64,000 nucleotides of DNA from Phoenix dactylifera (lineage: Eukaryota > Streptophyta > Magnoliopsida > Arecales > Arecaceae). The stretch covers positions 11,478,480-11,542,479 of the forward strand of contig NC_052404.1 in the NCBI RefSeq assembly GCF_009389715.1, in the 5' to 3' direction. How positions within the stretch are numbered: the stretch's first letter is position 1; the number at the start of each line of letters is the position of its first letter. Of this stretch, positions 33,753 through 46,413 are shown piece by piece. The translations under genes were made by a program, and so were the position numbers. The notes beneath the pieces were generated by a model, which saw only the letters and a program-made list of their open reading frames with translations, did no database searches and was not told where the DNA came from.

Positions 33753-36649
33753 TTATTTCTTCTTCTCAGTCACTCCAGCAGACCTGCATGTGGTAGGGCG
33801 CCACAAGAAACCACAAGTAATAATAATTAGAATTCCTACAAGCTGTACACAGGTCATTATAAAAGTTACAGTATTGGATGTGATCAAACAAGACATTCTT
33901 TTTTTTTGAGTGAAAACTGAGGAAGTGAGACACTTCCCCCGAATTTATTTGTTGTAGAAATTACTTACAATAGCTGTTAAAAGATGATGAATACGATAGG
34001 TGAAGGAGTACGATAGGTGAAGGAGGAGGGAGGCAAGTATACAAAAAAATCATACAAGACATTCAATGGATTTTTTTATGTCATGTTTGACTTAATATGC
34101 TAACAATAGCATAAAATCTGAAAGTTTGAACATAAAAAAATCCAAAAATCTCAACTCATTGTCGTAATTTACTGAAGAATCTAGGTTCAATTGATTAGAA
34201 AGTTCTTGCTGATAGCTATATGTTAGCAATTAAATCAGTTCAAATGCATGCAGACCAGCTAACATGTTGGATTACAATTTCTCACACTCACGCTAGAACA
34301 AGACCCAGAGTCAGAACCCACAATCTGAATTTGGTTGTCTCCCCAGCCACCAAAGTAAAAATTGACAAGCTAAATAGATAACCGTGACATAGTCAGGATT
34401 GACGTTATGGTGCTTATAATACTAAAATCTATCATCAACTTATATCTACAAGTAAATAACTACTCTACAACATGCTGCCCTGAGAATTTTTCAATAGAAC
34501 CTTACCACACGTTTCTTGAATGGAAAATACTATATTTTGATACAAAGTGGAAAAAAATGAAATAACAGTCAAGTAAGAACAATAAGCAATTACCTCATCT
34601 TCCTGAGAACATTGGCCATCTCCTCGCGCTTCTTCTTGGCTCTCTTGTGTGTACCCAACTTTCTCTTTGCTACTTTCAATGCACGCTTGTCCTTTCCAAC
34701 TTTGAGAAGCTCAGTGATCCTCTTCTCATAAGGAGCAAACCCAGCAACTTCCCTGATTAAGTTCCTCACAAAGTGCACCCTTTTGCTGGTTTTCTGGAAT
34801 GACACAAAAAAGTCACAAGGCATCATACTACAATTTTGTAGGATACACAAAAAAAAAGGAAAGGAAGATAACATATATATAGCAGAATTATGCATCCAGT
34901 AAACCTCCCATAACCAAAAAAATCAATATTTATCAGGTCAATAGAATCATTACACGTAAACATGCATAACATTCTCCAGCATGCACATAGCTGCATCTCA
35001 TTTTAGGCAATAATAATTTTCTTTTGCCCAACTAAGATAAAATCTGAACAGAACACACAGCAAGGCCTAAGTGAGACATTTTTAACACTCCAGAACCATG
35101 CACAAACAATGGATCTGTCATCTTGTCACATCAGGTAAGTAAGCAAGCTATGAGATTAAAGGCTTGATCTTCTGAAATGGCCACTGTTGAATACTTTCAG
35201 TTTGTGAGGAAGAATTCCTATATACTACTGCTTCAAATAGATCAAACAGGAGAAAAAAGTATGAACACCGAGCAATATCGGATGCAGCATTGGGTCCTTT
35301 CCAATTATAATATCTAGATTGACATTCCAAGTAGTGAAATAAGGTTTTCTGCACAGGTCATTGCCATAATTTTTCTAAGCAATGGAAGACACCACATGGA
35401 GTTTTCCAAGAACTAGGCTTTTTTAATGGAGGAATTAGGCTTCTTACAAATATGAAACCAATGGAAATGCGTATCATGACAACTTTCAACCATTTCATAT
35501 GATTCAGTGGAAATTAAACAAATACAAAAAGACGCATCCAGGCTATCTAAATCAAAAGGACATATGTTTGTTTTCTTAAAGAAGAGTTTTTAAACTGGAT
35601 TTTCTCAAAATGCAAAACGAAAATGTCAGAACACATTCTAATCAAACTGAAAAGAAACTACCAGAGTCTTATTTCTTAATTTTTCTAAATATCAGCAAAT
35701 ATTAACATGAAAATGAAGCAAATCATGCTCAGCTATGAACAAGGATCGTAATTCGTTTTAAAAAAAGTTTTAAGTTCGGCATTTTTTTTATGTAATCTCC
35801 TATTTTGAATAACCAAAAAATAATAGACCTGTATGAGACAAGTCCAACATATATCAGTTAAGACCCACTTTAGAATTAGTTTTGGCTCAACACTGCATCC
35901 TTACATGTCCTAAAGTTCCTTGGCCAAAGTCTAGTAAATGAAATTATAACTTTTTCATACCCATCACCAAACAGAGCACCTAATTCACTAGGGATGGCAC
36001 AAAATTGAAGATAAAAAAAATTCACATTTGGGCACTATCATATCAACGTCATTTCAACATGCAAAACATGCCTAGTTAAACATTCGTTGTAAACTACCTG
36101 CATTTCCTATTATCTTACAGAGAACCAAGATCTGGTAAAAGAGAATAACTAAATGGGGTAATAAAAGTCATTCTCCACTTAAGCAACATCCATCTTCATC
36201 CTAACGTAAATTAACAACCAAACAATCCATATTAATCCAAGATAGTTTCTTTTGTACATATATAAAAAACCTTCATCAACATACATGCGTTCTGCCATTT
36301 GGGGATTCTGATTACGGTTCATTCAAGCATAGACTTCTAGCTTAACTTAGCCTAGTGATAAACTATGCATGTCTCTGCGTCGATGTATGATTTAAGTTAC
36401 AGTAAGGATTCCCTACTGTTGTCTTTTTTCCATCTTTTTTCGTTTCACATAAAACTAAACATAAACAGAAGGTAACTCTTCCATGCTCTGTTTTATATGA
36501 CCCAGAGAAAACAGTGAAATCCGTTCTCAACGTTGACTTGGGATTCTTACTCCTTTTCTGCTGGAAGGGCGAGGAGGCAGCTCCCGCTTGGTGACGATGT
36601 GGCCTTTGTTCAGCCCGACAAAGAGACCCGTGTTCGGCTGCGGAGCCAT
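33753..36649 (-). CDS. RPL36: 60S ribosomal protein eL36, three coding exons
   Basis: A structural protein of the large cytosolic ribosomal subunit. Minus-strand coding exons are 36649-36551 ([20 protein letters not shown] through RKG), 34793-34594 ([20 protein letters not shown] through VLRKM) and 33783-33753 (R completed by the junction, then SAGVTEKKK and TAA at 33755-33753). All junctions have GT/AG and phases join cleanly, giving 109 residues, normal for plant eL36. The protein is highly basic throughout, as expected for rRNA binding. The intron between the first two coding exons is 1757 bp. A further intron ends directly before the ATG, so the first exon is non-coding. Confidence 0.96.
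33899..33955 (-). mobile_element. Possible LINE or SINE 3' tail inside the eL36 intron
   Basis: On the minus strand the sequence reads AATAAATTCGGGGGAAGTG, a short stem-like stretch, then an A-run. It resembles the tails at 14.0, 39.5 and 60.7 kb. It lies in the last intron of the eL36 gene. The evidence is a signature only. Confidence 0.3.
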
Positions 36650-37030
36650 CTGTATAAAATCCACCAAATCCAGCAACAAAAAAGCGATCAGCGTCTCCTT
36701 GAAACAGGACCTTAAAGCAAACCGTGAATAGCTACGAGGCCAAAAAAAAACTACTAAAAAAATCCATCGAGAAAATAAATAAGAACTACAGAAGAGCGGA
36801 TCGGATAATCAAGGATTTCCCCTGAGATATGGAAGCACCTTCGAGAGACAGAGAGAGAGAGATTTCTAAATGCCACCAAAACTAGGGCTTTGAGATCGGA
36901 AACCGGAGTAACAAGCATCACTACGAGATAAAATATCGAAGAGAAGGAATGGGGGAGGGATCCATCTCTCACCTCTGGTTCAGAGCCGAAGAAACCCTAG
37001 CGGCCGTCGAGGAACCCTAATGGCGGAACA
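36650..37030 (-). other. eL36 5' untranslated exon and leader intron
   Basis: The minus strand shows an AG acceptor at 36651-36650 immediately before the ATG at 36649. A donor, GTGAGAG, starts at 36972. The exon 36973 to about 37030 contains no start codon used in the protein. The leader intron is therefore 323 bp. Introns next to the start codon are common in plant ribosomal protein genes. Confidence 0.7.
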
Positions 37031-37344
37031 GGGAACCCTAATAAAGACCGCCGCGCGCTACGTTTCCATAGCTCGTTATTAACGAAAGTAACCTTTCCAG
37101 ATCACGACCGTCCGATGCTCGCTGGTTGTCGAATTGGACGGCCCACGTTACTAAAACTTCTGCGATTCGGTTCGAGTTGAGATGGGATGTGCACAATGTT
37201 TCGAATCGGCTCCAATTTGGGTTGAATTCCCACCAAGAGGCTAAAATTAAATGATGTTTAACGATTACAAGCACATAGGGACGTGACATATGGGCTGTTG
37301 CGTCAAATGTTTCGAGCCCACTCCGATCCCAATAGGGCTGGGCC
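36992..37344 (-). promoter_or_regulatory. Telo-box and site II promoter motifs of eL36
   Basis: Three telo-box words (AAACCCTA at 36992, AACCCTAA at 37013 and 37034) lie in and next to the leader exon. Four site II words (TGGGCC or TGGGCT on either strand) lie at 37140-37145, 37291-37296, 37315-37320 and 37339-37344. This pairing is the known signature of plant genes for the translation machinery, bound by TCP and telo-box factors. No TATA box is evident at the expected distance, which also fits this class. Confidence 0.75.
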
Positions 37345-38020
37345 GCTCAAGCGTGGCCACTTGATGACGTAGATGTGAAATCGGCAATCAAGCCTGGAGC
37401 TGATCACAAGCCAGGTTTGGGCATAGAAAAATTAAATGTCAAAAAAATCCGGCCCAAAATCCTGTTAGACATAAACATAGCTTAAGGTCTGGCCCGTGAT
37501 CAGCTCTAAGATTAAAGGTCTAGCCCGTTGCCTTTGAGATGCCAAAGGCCTTGGTAATCAATGATGATCGAATATTAAAAAAAAAAAAATCATCAATCGA
37601 CTTGTTTTTTGTGTTTTTCAAAAGACAGCAGATTCAACCTGTTTGGTTACAATGTCCAGCTCTATTCGATGTAGATTGGGCATAGGTTAAGCAAATTATA
37701 TAGTAGGTTTTATTATAGCCTGCATTGTTATTTTTAAAAAATTAAAGAGGTCATTGGGGCAAGCAAATAGCCAAAAAAAGTTTAAGGCATTTTAACCTCC
37801 CGTCTGCTTCTTTCTCGATCTCTTTGATATGGATCTTGTTAAAATTATAGTTTGTAGGAGATTGGTTAGCTAGCTTGACTTCGAGGAATAACTACCAAGC
37901 TCATTCTATGTTTCCTCCGAATCTTTCGCCATTGCTGCAAATGGATGTTGTTGATGTTTCTTATCTTCATCCTACCTGCAAATAAATGACAAAGACAATT
38001 TGTGCATCAACATGAATTAA
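37345..38020. other. Intergenic DNA, nothing recognised
   Basis: AT-rich with several CCGGCCC/TCTGGCCC words near 37.45-37.52 kb that may be LTR-derived, but no boundaries could be found. Confidence 0.4.
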
Positions 38021-38470
38021 GGTGGTGCTTGATATGGGGGATGATTCCAGGATTAATGGCAATGTAGATGGAGATAATGAGATTATCGCGTTTGATTGTA
38101 ATCTTATATGGCAATAATCTCAGACCACTATCATTTTTAAACTCACCATCCAACCGAGTGATGCTAAATACATCTTTAAGAACAGGTTTGCAATATCCCC
38201 CCATGACAATTATCTAGAGCTAAAATTTGGGGATAAAAATACCCCTTAACCTAGTTCAAAAATTTGGTCCAACTCTTCTCAATCCCTTCATTTTCAATTA
38301 AAACGTATGGAATATATTGAATATATTAGAGATAGTTTGGGTACTATTATGGAATACCAAACAAATTAATCATTGAAACATAGCATTTCAAATACGATAA
38401 TCATAGGTCATAGGGATCTGGTTACCTTGGAATAAGGATAGTGACCCCATTTGGGTCGTCAAATGCTACC
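38021..38470. mobile_element. PIF/Harbinger-type (Tourist-like) MITE, copy A
   Basis: A 450-bp non-coding element flanked on both sides by TAA, which fits the TWA target of this superfamily. The ends are imperfect inverted repeats: GGTGGTGCTTGATA on the left and TCAAATGCTACC on the right. Internally it aligns with copy B at 50147-50606, including a shared ATGAGATTATCGCGTTTG-like block. Copy A is the more diverged at its ends. Confidence 0.7.
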
Positions 38471-40120
38471 TAAACTTTTTATGGATAAGAAGATATAGTT
38501 GCATGGATTATTAACTTCTTCTCCTCAATCACCTACCCTAATTCCATTAAATTTTAAGCTTTATTATAAGTCATAGCTACCCCTTGGTTTCTATTCTTCC
38601 ATGCAAGTTTGATTTTTCCCCTTCCAAAAAATTAGGGGATGCTGTGGTTGAATTTAGTGGGATACCCAACTTGACCTAACATCAAGTTGGAGCGCTTCAA
38701 CCAACGCATACTTGTCTATTGGTCAAGTACATACTTGTCCATTGGTGAAGTAATCTTTAGTCGGATGTCCGACCCTTCCACATTGCAACCTCGTTTACCA
38801 AATACTGCACTCCATGACGTTTATAATGGATACGATTTAGCCTGCCTGACCTAACCCTTCCAATTCTTGATGACTTTATTTTTTTTCGAGATGAATTTAA
38901 CAACTAACACTAAAAAGTAAATAAAACCACTGCCAAAAATAAATACTCATCAAAGTTCATAATTAAACATGAATTTAACTAGTGAGCCTCAAAAAAAAAC
39001 TATGGTTCTGGGTGTGGTCAAAATTCTAAAATCTAGTTACAGTCTGTATCATATAATTTAGGATCTTTTGTGCACTTATCCTCCTAAAATATAAAATTTT
39101 ACGTGAATACCCTTCTAATTTTAATATTTGCATATATATTTTCATAATATTTAGAAGGGTATGTATGCAAAAAAAAATTTATAATTTAACATGTTACAAA
39201 GATCAGAGTTGGGATGAGCGAATTTTTGCCGGCCTTTCTAAAACTCTCTTAATATCCATCTAAACGCTCCGAAGAACACCAACCATGCCTAAGAATACAA
39301 ATTAAGATGCTTGCAGAAAGCAGAGGAAACAGAGAACAAGCGATGATTGATCCGTAGAACACGAGAACCACACTGTTCGTTTAGAAAGCTGGAGTCCTTA
39401 AACTTCTCTGCTGTAATCACACTGTAAATATCTCTTCCGTTCTCCTGCATTGGTCTGAGAAAGATGAAGCTTCTTCTCAAAGCTGAGTAAAAATCCCAGA
39501 TCATGCTTAAACGTGGATATTCCTTTTAAACTTCTATTAATAAATCGGGGTGGCAGTACCTCCCTTCTCATCAAAAAAAAAGAAAAGAAAAAAGATCTTG
39601 TTCCTGAAGCTCTCTTGCTGAAGTAATTTTTCTCGTGATTTGAACATAAGATTCATTTTGATTCAAGTGTCAGTGCATTGTCTGTCTTTCCCTTTGTTTG
39701 CATCAAAAATCTTATCAATTCGTCTCTTTCGAGCACACGAATATGTTTCATAGGAGCCCATGCAAGATTAAAAAAATGCGATAAATTTATATTTATTCTT
39801 TCGAGCACGAGTCTGTGCTTATTGTAATCTACTTGGACCGTTACTCTCCTCATCCTCGGATACGAACTACTTGAAATATAGATGGGTCCTAAGCCTTTCC
39901 AAACAAAGTAGGTAATGAAGGAGGCCAAGAGCATATAAACAAGCAACTGAATATTTTAGTTATGGTTGTAACTGATGATCAGGTAGGGATAGGTGAGATC
40001 TTTTTAGTTCCCCTTGTTGAAAATTGCAAGTTGTACTGAGAGTCTACTCCCACTTGTTCTGTCTTTTTTCCTTAATATTTAATGGCCAATTTAATAGATA
40101 ATTGTTCTAATGCCTGAAAT
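38471..40120. other. Intergenic DNA with unidentified frames
   Basis: A minus-strand frame at 39653-39946 is uninterrupted for 97 codons, but I do not recognise it. A LINE-tail-like signature (AATAAATCGGGGTGGCAG, CCTCCC, then A-run) lies at 39535-39592. No gene model is supported. Confidence 0.4.
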
Positions 40121-40124
40121 TTGT

Positions 40125-40375
40125 GATCATATCTATAAATGCCTAGCATGGTTGAGAAAACTTAGATCACCACGATAGGTCCGTAGTCAGCCTCTATAAA
40201 CCTGGGTTATAGTGTTTTCTAGTCCACATAGACTATGAGTCGAGTTCGCTTTGATATCATTTGTCACAATTCAGAATTTCATTAAAAAAAACGTATTTTT
40301 TTTAGCTCCTTAGTTCTATATAGATACCTAAGATCTTCTTGATATGAACAAAATATATGTCTGCACAGATTGTTA
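40125..40375 (-). mobile_element. Partial TRIM-type LTR fossil (minus strand)
   Basis: On the minus strand the words TTGTGACAAATGATATCA and GGACCTATCGTGGTG occur in the same order and spacing as in the miniature LTR element at 55.0-55.4 kb. The upstream part also resembles that element's LTR. Only one LTR-like side and part of the short interior are visible. It is an old, incomplete relative. Confidence 0.5.
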
Positions 40376-41839
40376 CAATAGAACAATGGCATTTTTCAAT
40401 CTCTTTAGTCTCTCTCAAAATTAGAAGCTACTTTTTCCGTGCTTTTCGCCTTTTCACCACAGACATGGTATGAGTTGCTACATTCCAGCTGCTTGATTTT
40501 CAAATAGTTTTATCATTTATTATTAAGAGAGGGAGGAATAAAAATCTCTAAGGTTAATAATGTAAGGATGGAACAGACGGCATTTTTCAATCTCTTTAAT
40601 CTTTCTCAAAATTAGCAGAGCTCCATGGGCGGTGAGTAGCGTTACATATTTGATCAAAGCTAATTGGGTTCTTTGAATTTCCGATAAATTCTAACATAGA
40701 GATCATGATTCAAATGCGTTACAGGGAGATATTAGAAAACAACCAGAGTCTCAGAGCCTTTGCACCAATTGATGTGAATGCATACCCTTATGAAATACTA
40801 AATTCTTAAGTGGTGGAAAATTTTATATGACGCCAAAACCCAAGAGAGTCTACTTGGAAGCCACAATGCCCAATGTTTTGCGACTGAAATGAGGGCAGGT
40901 TTTGGAGCACCGCCATCTTTGTCTTCCATGCATTGAGGCTCGAAAAGAATACGATTGAAGATAAAATTACCATTGGTCTAAAAGAGTGCAGCTCTTAAAT
41001 TACTGAAGCCTGCAATAAACTAAAGTTTGGTTCCAATTACATTACAAACAACTTAAAAAAGACAGCCATCTTCTTCTAAGTATTTAATTGCCTTGATTGC
41101 CTTCTTGGTTTCTACTTTTTATTTTTTAATTTCTAGAAGTGGGTGCCATGGTTTTACTCGTTGGGTGGGCAAGAGGAGATGGTATTGCTCTTTTTAATTT
41201 TGGAAAGTAGGGGTAGAAGGCAGCATAAACAGTTGAGTATGGTATCAATTGCAAGCATGTTCCTTTATAGCTGTCTTTATTTTTTTTAACAAAAGGGCTA
41301 TAGCAATAAAATTTTGTCACATGAATAAAAACAAATTGATAAAAATTAAAAACCATCCATGACCTTTCTGCTAGCTTTTCGAGTCATAGAAATTTCATTA
41401 AACATAAATTTATCCTTAAATCAGCCAGGAAAAGTTCAAGTTTCATCATAGTCACACATCCGCCGCGTAATAATGACAGCCTTTTAACCTTTATTTTGTT
41501 TTCTTAGATGGCCAATAAAGCAAGTTAAAGGAGAGATTAGAGAACAATTAGAAGCACTTAGCTTTTTGCCTCGAAGTTATATTGTTTTATAATGTTTCCC
41601 ACGTGAACCAAAGGTGACATATTAACTAGTTGTTAACTTTTTTTTGCTTTTTATTTTTATGAAGAAAAAAAAACAACTTGAGTCCACTACGGCATGCAAA
41701 TTGGATGGTGGCAGTACCATCATATATCCCCTTTTTTTTAATAAATAAAGACAGCACCTAGGCCCCTGCTGTAAGGATAATTCGATTTTGGTGCACCAAA
41801 AGAGGTTAAGGAAAATTCTAGAAACATCTGGAACCCCTA
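40376..41839. other. Intergenic DNA, nothing recognised
   Basis: AT-rich sequence. A word pair around GGCATTTTTCAATCTCTTTA occurs at 40388 and 40578, pointing to a small duplication about 190 bp apart. Confidence 0.45.
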
Positions 41840-42412
41840 TTTGCTATTCACAATGCCCAGATTTGTTCTTATTTTTTGAGAGCCCCCACCCTCTGGTCAT
41901 TTTAAAACGAATTATGATGGGAGTTTGCTCGCTGGTGGTGATAGTGTTGGAGTGGCATTTGTGATCAAGGACCACGACTCTAGGTTGATTGCTATAGAAG
42001 GACGTTGTTTTTTTGGAGGTTTCAGCGTTTGGGGCGGAGCTCATGGCAGTATAGAAGGGACTCTCTTATACGAGACATGTGTTAGAAGTTGGGTGTATTA
42101 TCCTGGAGGAAGACTCAGCCTCATTGATTGAGCACTTACTGGAAGAGAGGCGGGGGGAGGCAAAACACCTGCTCTTAGGCGACACACGACGAATGTTGCA
42201 GAGTGCTCTGCATTATAGGTCATGTATGTATTTCGAGAGACAAACAAAATTGCTCATTGGGTCACCTCATTTACTACCCATTATTCTAGAGAATTTTTTT
42301 AGACCCAGCAAGCTTCTGTTTCTTCTTCTTTGTATAGCCTTCTTGCTAGCGACATAGCTGGCTATGCTCATGCAAAATCAGTGTAAGCGATCGATGTATA
42401 AAAAAAATTAAA
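41840..42412 (+). mobile_element. 5'-truncated LINE 3' end with RNase H remnant
   Basis: The plus strand reads GHFKTNYDGSLLAGGDS, then VGVAFVIKDHDSRLIAIEG, the start of an RNase H domain as in the 2.0-5.9 kb LINE. Past 42240 it shows KIAHWVTS and then LLASDIAGYAHAKS, the usual C-terminal end of these LINEs, before an A-run near 42405. Frames break several times. It is not a host gene. Confidence 0.78.
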
Positions 42413-43718
42413 TTAGAAAGTATTATTTGTTTTAGAGTAGTAATGGACAATGGAATTGAATTACGGTTTTGTTTTGTTTTGTTTTTTTTTGTTGTTGTTG
42501 TAGTTTGTTCTTTTCAGAGCGAGAATGGGGGGCAATCTTTTTCTGTAGACTGGCGTTCCAAATTCAGTGGGAAGGGCGAAATAATTGAGGGCACGGGATC
42601 TGAAGTCGGCACTGCTAAAAAGGCCTCTTTTTAGTAAACGATTCATGCAAAAGGTCTGCAGAAAACGATTGGGACCGCGTGGAAACTCGGGATTAAGACT
42701 TTGGACTTTCAAGGTTGGAAGCTTTTCAAATGCTCTTCTTCTTCCTCTCGTCGCAGAGGAGATGTCTCCCTTAAAATATCTGACGGCTCGCCCTCACAAG
42801 CCCGATTTGCCACCTGGAGCACCAGCTCAAGTGCTTCTGGTCACCTCAGGTCACAATAACTTAAAATTTAGAGATCACCTCTCAAGCGGTCATAGCTGAA
42901 AAATATACTCATAATATATATTTTATTGCTAAATGTTGCGGATTTGGAAGCAGAGACGGCCCGATTACTAATTTTTTAAAATTAATATTGGAAAGAGAAC
43001 ACTCTGATAAGCACTTTATTTACTTTTTTATTTATAATATCTTACATATAATGACATCAATTAATATAAAATATTGTTTTTTATTTGAAACTAAAACGAA
43101 TAGGTCATAATTTATTAGTAAGTGAAATAAATTTTTAAAGTCATAAACCCTTATACAAAAGTCGTCTAAATCAAATAATATTATTTTATAAATAAAAAGC
43201 AAGTGGATGAGCTTTTTTAATTTTTAGTTATCTTTTTTACTTTAATTTTATCATTGCTTTCTCTTTTATATGCAGAAGATTGTACATGTCTTTATAGATT
43301 ATTTTGATATAGTATATAGCATTTTTCAGTTGAAACCTAGTTTTATTCTGTATCTAAATAGATTTGTTATAATGGTCTATCTAAATTTCTGCGATAAATG
43401 AGCCAGAATTAATCATCCAATAAACTTTAATTTACTTATTTATTTTCTAAATCTGATTTTTGACGGAGAAAGAGATAGAGGTAACCACACCGGAGAAGGT
43501 GAGCAGATCTTCATTTCCAAGAGGTAACCGCTTAAATTCTTATTTCCGCTGAATCCTAGAAAACCCCCACTACTTCCCTTCCGGTTAAACTCGCTCGCCC
43601 TCCTCCCCGCCCCCTTTCCCACCTCCTCCTCCTCCTACCTCCGCGAGCGGCGCACGCTAGGACTGGAGCGCGCCGTTCGGGAGCTTGGGTCGCCGGAGCC
43701 GGAGAGGTGGGGAGAGGG
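42413..43718. other. Upstream region of the XB3-like gene
   Basis: AT-rich to about 43.45 kb, then GC- and CT-rich for the last 250 bp (CCTCCTCCTCCTCCTACC near 43621), which probably covers the 5' leader. No other gene was recognised. Confidence 0.5.
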
Positions 43719-46413
43719 ATGGGTCAGGAGCTCAGCTGCGCCAGATCGAGCCAGGAGCACGAGTTCTTCAGCGCCGTCCAAGCCGGCGACTTGGAGGTGG
43801 TGGAGTCCGCCCTCCACCTGGATCCCGCCCTCATCCACCAGTCTACCATCTACGACCGCCTCTCCGCCCTCCACATCGCCGCCGCCAATGGTCGCGTCGA
43901 GGTTGGTTTCTTGCGCGCGCTCTCCCTTTCTTCATCTCGGGCCCTTTTTGGTGGAATTTTGGTGATTCTCCGGTTTTGATCTCTGGATTTTGGATGCTTT
44001 CAGGTTCTTTCTATGTTGCTGGGTCGATCTGTTAGACCTGATGTCCTAAATCGGAACAAACAGGTGAGGAGATCGTTTCATGGTTTTCTTTGTTTCTGCT
44101 GGGGATCTTTATGCATAAAGGTGTGACCTTTGCGTGTCCTTTGTATGATTTTGTGGTAAAAGACTCCCCTGATGCTGGCTGCGATGCACGGGAAGATTGC
44201 CTGTGTGCAAAAGCTTCTCCAAGCCGGGGCAAATGTATGCCAAACTTCTCCCTAATTCCGTATCTTTCTCACGTTCTCTGTGCCCCTGAAGTCTTGAGCT
44301 TCGCTGGCAATATTCATCTAGATTTACTTTTATTGGTGTTAGATTTTGATGTTTGATTCGTTGCATGGAAGAACATGCTTGCATTATTCTGCTTATTACG
44401 GCCATTTGGATTGCTTGCAAGCGATTCTGTCGGCAGCTCAATCCACTTCTGTAGCTGATTCCTGGTGGGTTTTTCTTTACAAGTCTTCCATTCACAGTTG
44501 GTTGGTGGCTATGATAGATCTGGATCTTAAGCTTTTCGGATTCTTCTAATCATTCTCTCTTTATGTGTTTATGTTTTCAGGGGATTTGCTCGATTTGTAA
44601 ATATTAGAGACGGCCATGGAGCGACTCCTTTGCACCTGGCTGCGAGGCAGAGGCGGCCTAATTGCGTCCATATTCTTTTAGACAATGGTGCTCTTGTTTG
44701 TGCTTCCACCGGTGGATATTGGTAAGTTCACAGCTTCACCCTTCCCCCTTTTTTCATGTGCCTGTTTCCATTGTTGGGGTTTCGTGGTAGAGGGGTTGTG
44801 AGAGTAGCTACCAACTCAGTAGGTCTTGAACTGCAGTTGCCCAGGAAGCACTCCTCTACACTTGGCGGCCCGCGGGGGATGCTTGGATTGTGTCCGGGAA
44901 TTGCTTGCATGGGGAGCTGATCGGCTACAAAGGGATGCATCCGGGTAAAGATTCTTTCAACACCATTCGTGCCACTCAAGTTGGAAAGTCTTACAGTTTG
45001 ATTTCTTATTGTGCTAGCCTGGTGTTTCGATAAAAGTTACGAACAAGTTATCATAAAATTATTTTCAAGCTGTCGAGTAGACTGTCTCTCCATTTCAAGA
45101 TTTTGTGTATGAGGAGCTCTAATTAGAGTGCCCTTCTTGGATCTACTCTGCAGATCTGGATCTCTTTAGGATCTCGACGCTGGCAATGTTCCCAAACTCT
45201 ATATTGACATCTGTCTGTTGTTTTAGAACCGCCGAACCGTGAAATTTACTGAATTGGTTCCTATTATGTCATCTTAGAAGCTATAGATTATTGTCACAAA
45301 TGTTCCTTTATCCTTTTCTTGTCCTACTCAATTATGAGTCTTGACAAACCTTTTTCTTAAGAGTAATTCTCCATCAATTTTACTCATCCCGATCTTATAT
45401 CTTGCTTGAATCACGAAGTCGTTCGCTTGAAATGATCATTCTAACCATGGGGTTTTGAATCTGGCGAGCTCTTTTGTTAGCTGATATCATATAATTGCTG
45501 ATATCTTGAGGGGGAATTCTTTTTTGTTTTCCTTTTTTTAATAAATTTACGCTGGTTGGCATCTGCAGGAGAATACCATATGCTGTTGCTGTGAAGCGAA
45601 ACCATGGAGCATGTGCGGCCCTCCTAGATCCAACATCGGCAGAGCCTCTGGTTTGGCCTTCGCCATTAAAGTTCATCAGCGAGCTGGATCGAGATGCAAA
45701 GGCTCTGTTAGAGGCAGCTTTGATGGAAGCTAACAGGGAAAGGGAGAAGAAGATCTTGAAGGGGACGGCGTATTCCTCGCCATCCCCTGCACATTCAGAA
45801 GATGGAATTGATGATGATATCTCCGAGGTAGCCTATGATCCTTGCTTTTAGTTTCATTCTGAATCGAATGACGACCACCCTATTCCCTTCTCAATAGATC
45901 AGTAATTACCATACTTTTACTATAATGCAACTAGGATGCATGCTGGTTTAGTGGTAGGCGTGTTGTGTTTGAGGCGATGATAAGATGAACCGAACTCTGT
46001 TAGTATTTGATTCATCTGGTGAAAATTTCCTGCAGACGAGCGACGCGGAGGTCTGCTGCATCTGCTTCAGCCAAGTCTGCACCATTGAGGTCCAAGACTG
46101 TGGGCACCAGATGTGCGCACACTGCACATTGGCTCTATGCTGCCACAACAAGCCGCATCCGGCGACCTTGTGCCGACCAACTCCGGCTTGCCCCTTCTGC
46201 CGCGGCAGCATAGCCCGGCTGGTCGTGGCCAAGGCCAGGGATGATGGAGACAAGGGCAGCTCAAAGCTGAGGCGGTCGAGGAGTTCTTGGAATTTCAGCG
46301 AGGGAAGCAGCAGCTTCAAAGGCCTATCATCTTCTGCCATGGGATCATTCAGAAGGATGGGTCGTGGTTCAGGACGGATAGACGATAGCAACGATATGTT
46401 GGGCAAGCCTTAG
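43719..46413 (+). CDS. Ankyrin-repeat RING E3 ubiquitin ligase, XB3/XBAT32-like, eight exons
   Basis: Rice XB3 binds the XA21 immune receptor and promotes resistance. Arabidopsis XBAT32 targets ethylene-synthesis enzymes. Exons are 43719-43901, 44004-44063, 44163-44234, 44343-44464, 44581-44721, 44837-44944, 45569-45827 and 46036-46413. Every border has GT/AG and the phases join, giving 440 residues, near the family's usual 450. The N-terminus MGQELSC suits N-myristoylation of Gly2 and membrane attachment. Ankyrin repeats fill about residues 15-240 (ALHIAAANGRVE, TPLMLAAMHGKIACVQKLL, TCLHYSAYYGHLDCLQAIL, TPLHLAAR twice). A conserved SPLKFISELDRDAKALLEAA block follows. The C3HC4 RING starts at Cys322 (CCICFSQVC, DCGHQMCAHCTLALCC, CPFC). 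The Ser-rich C-terminus SEGSSSFKGLSS is conserved. An ATG four codons downstream of a GTG-led frame is the true start. Confidence 0.95.
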
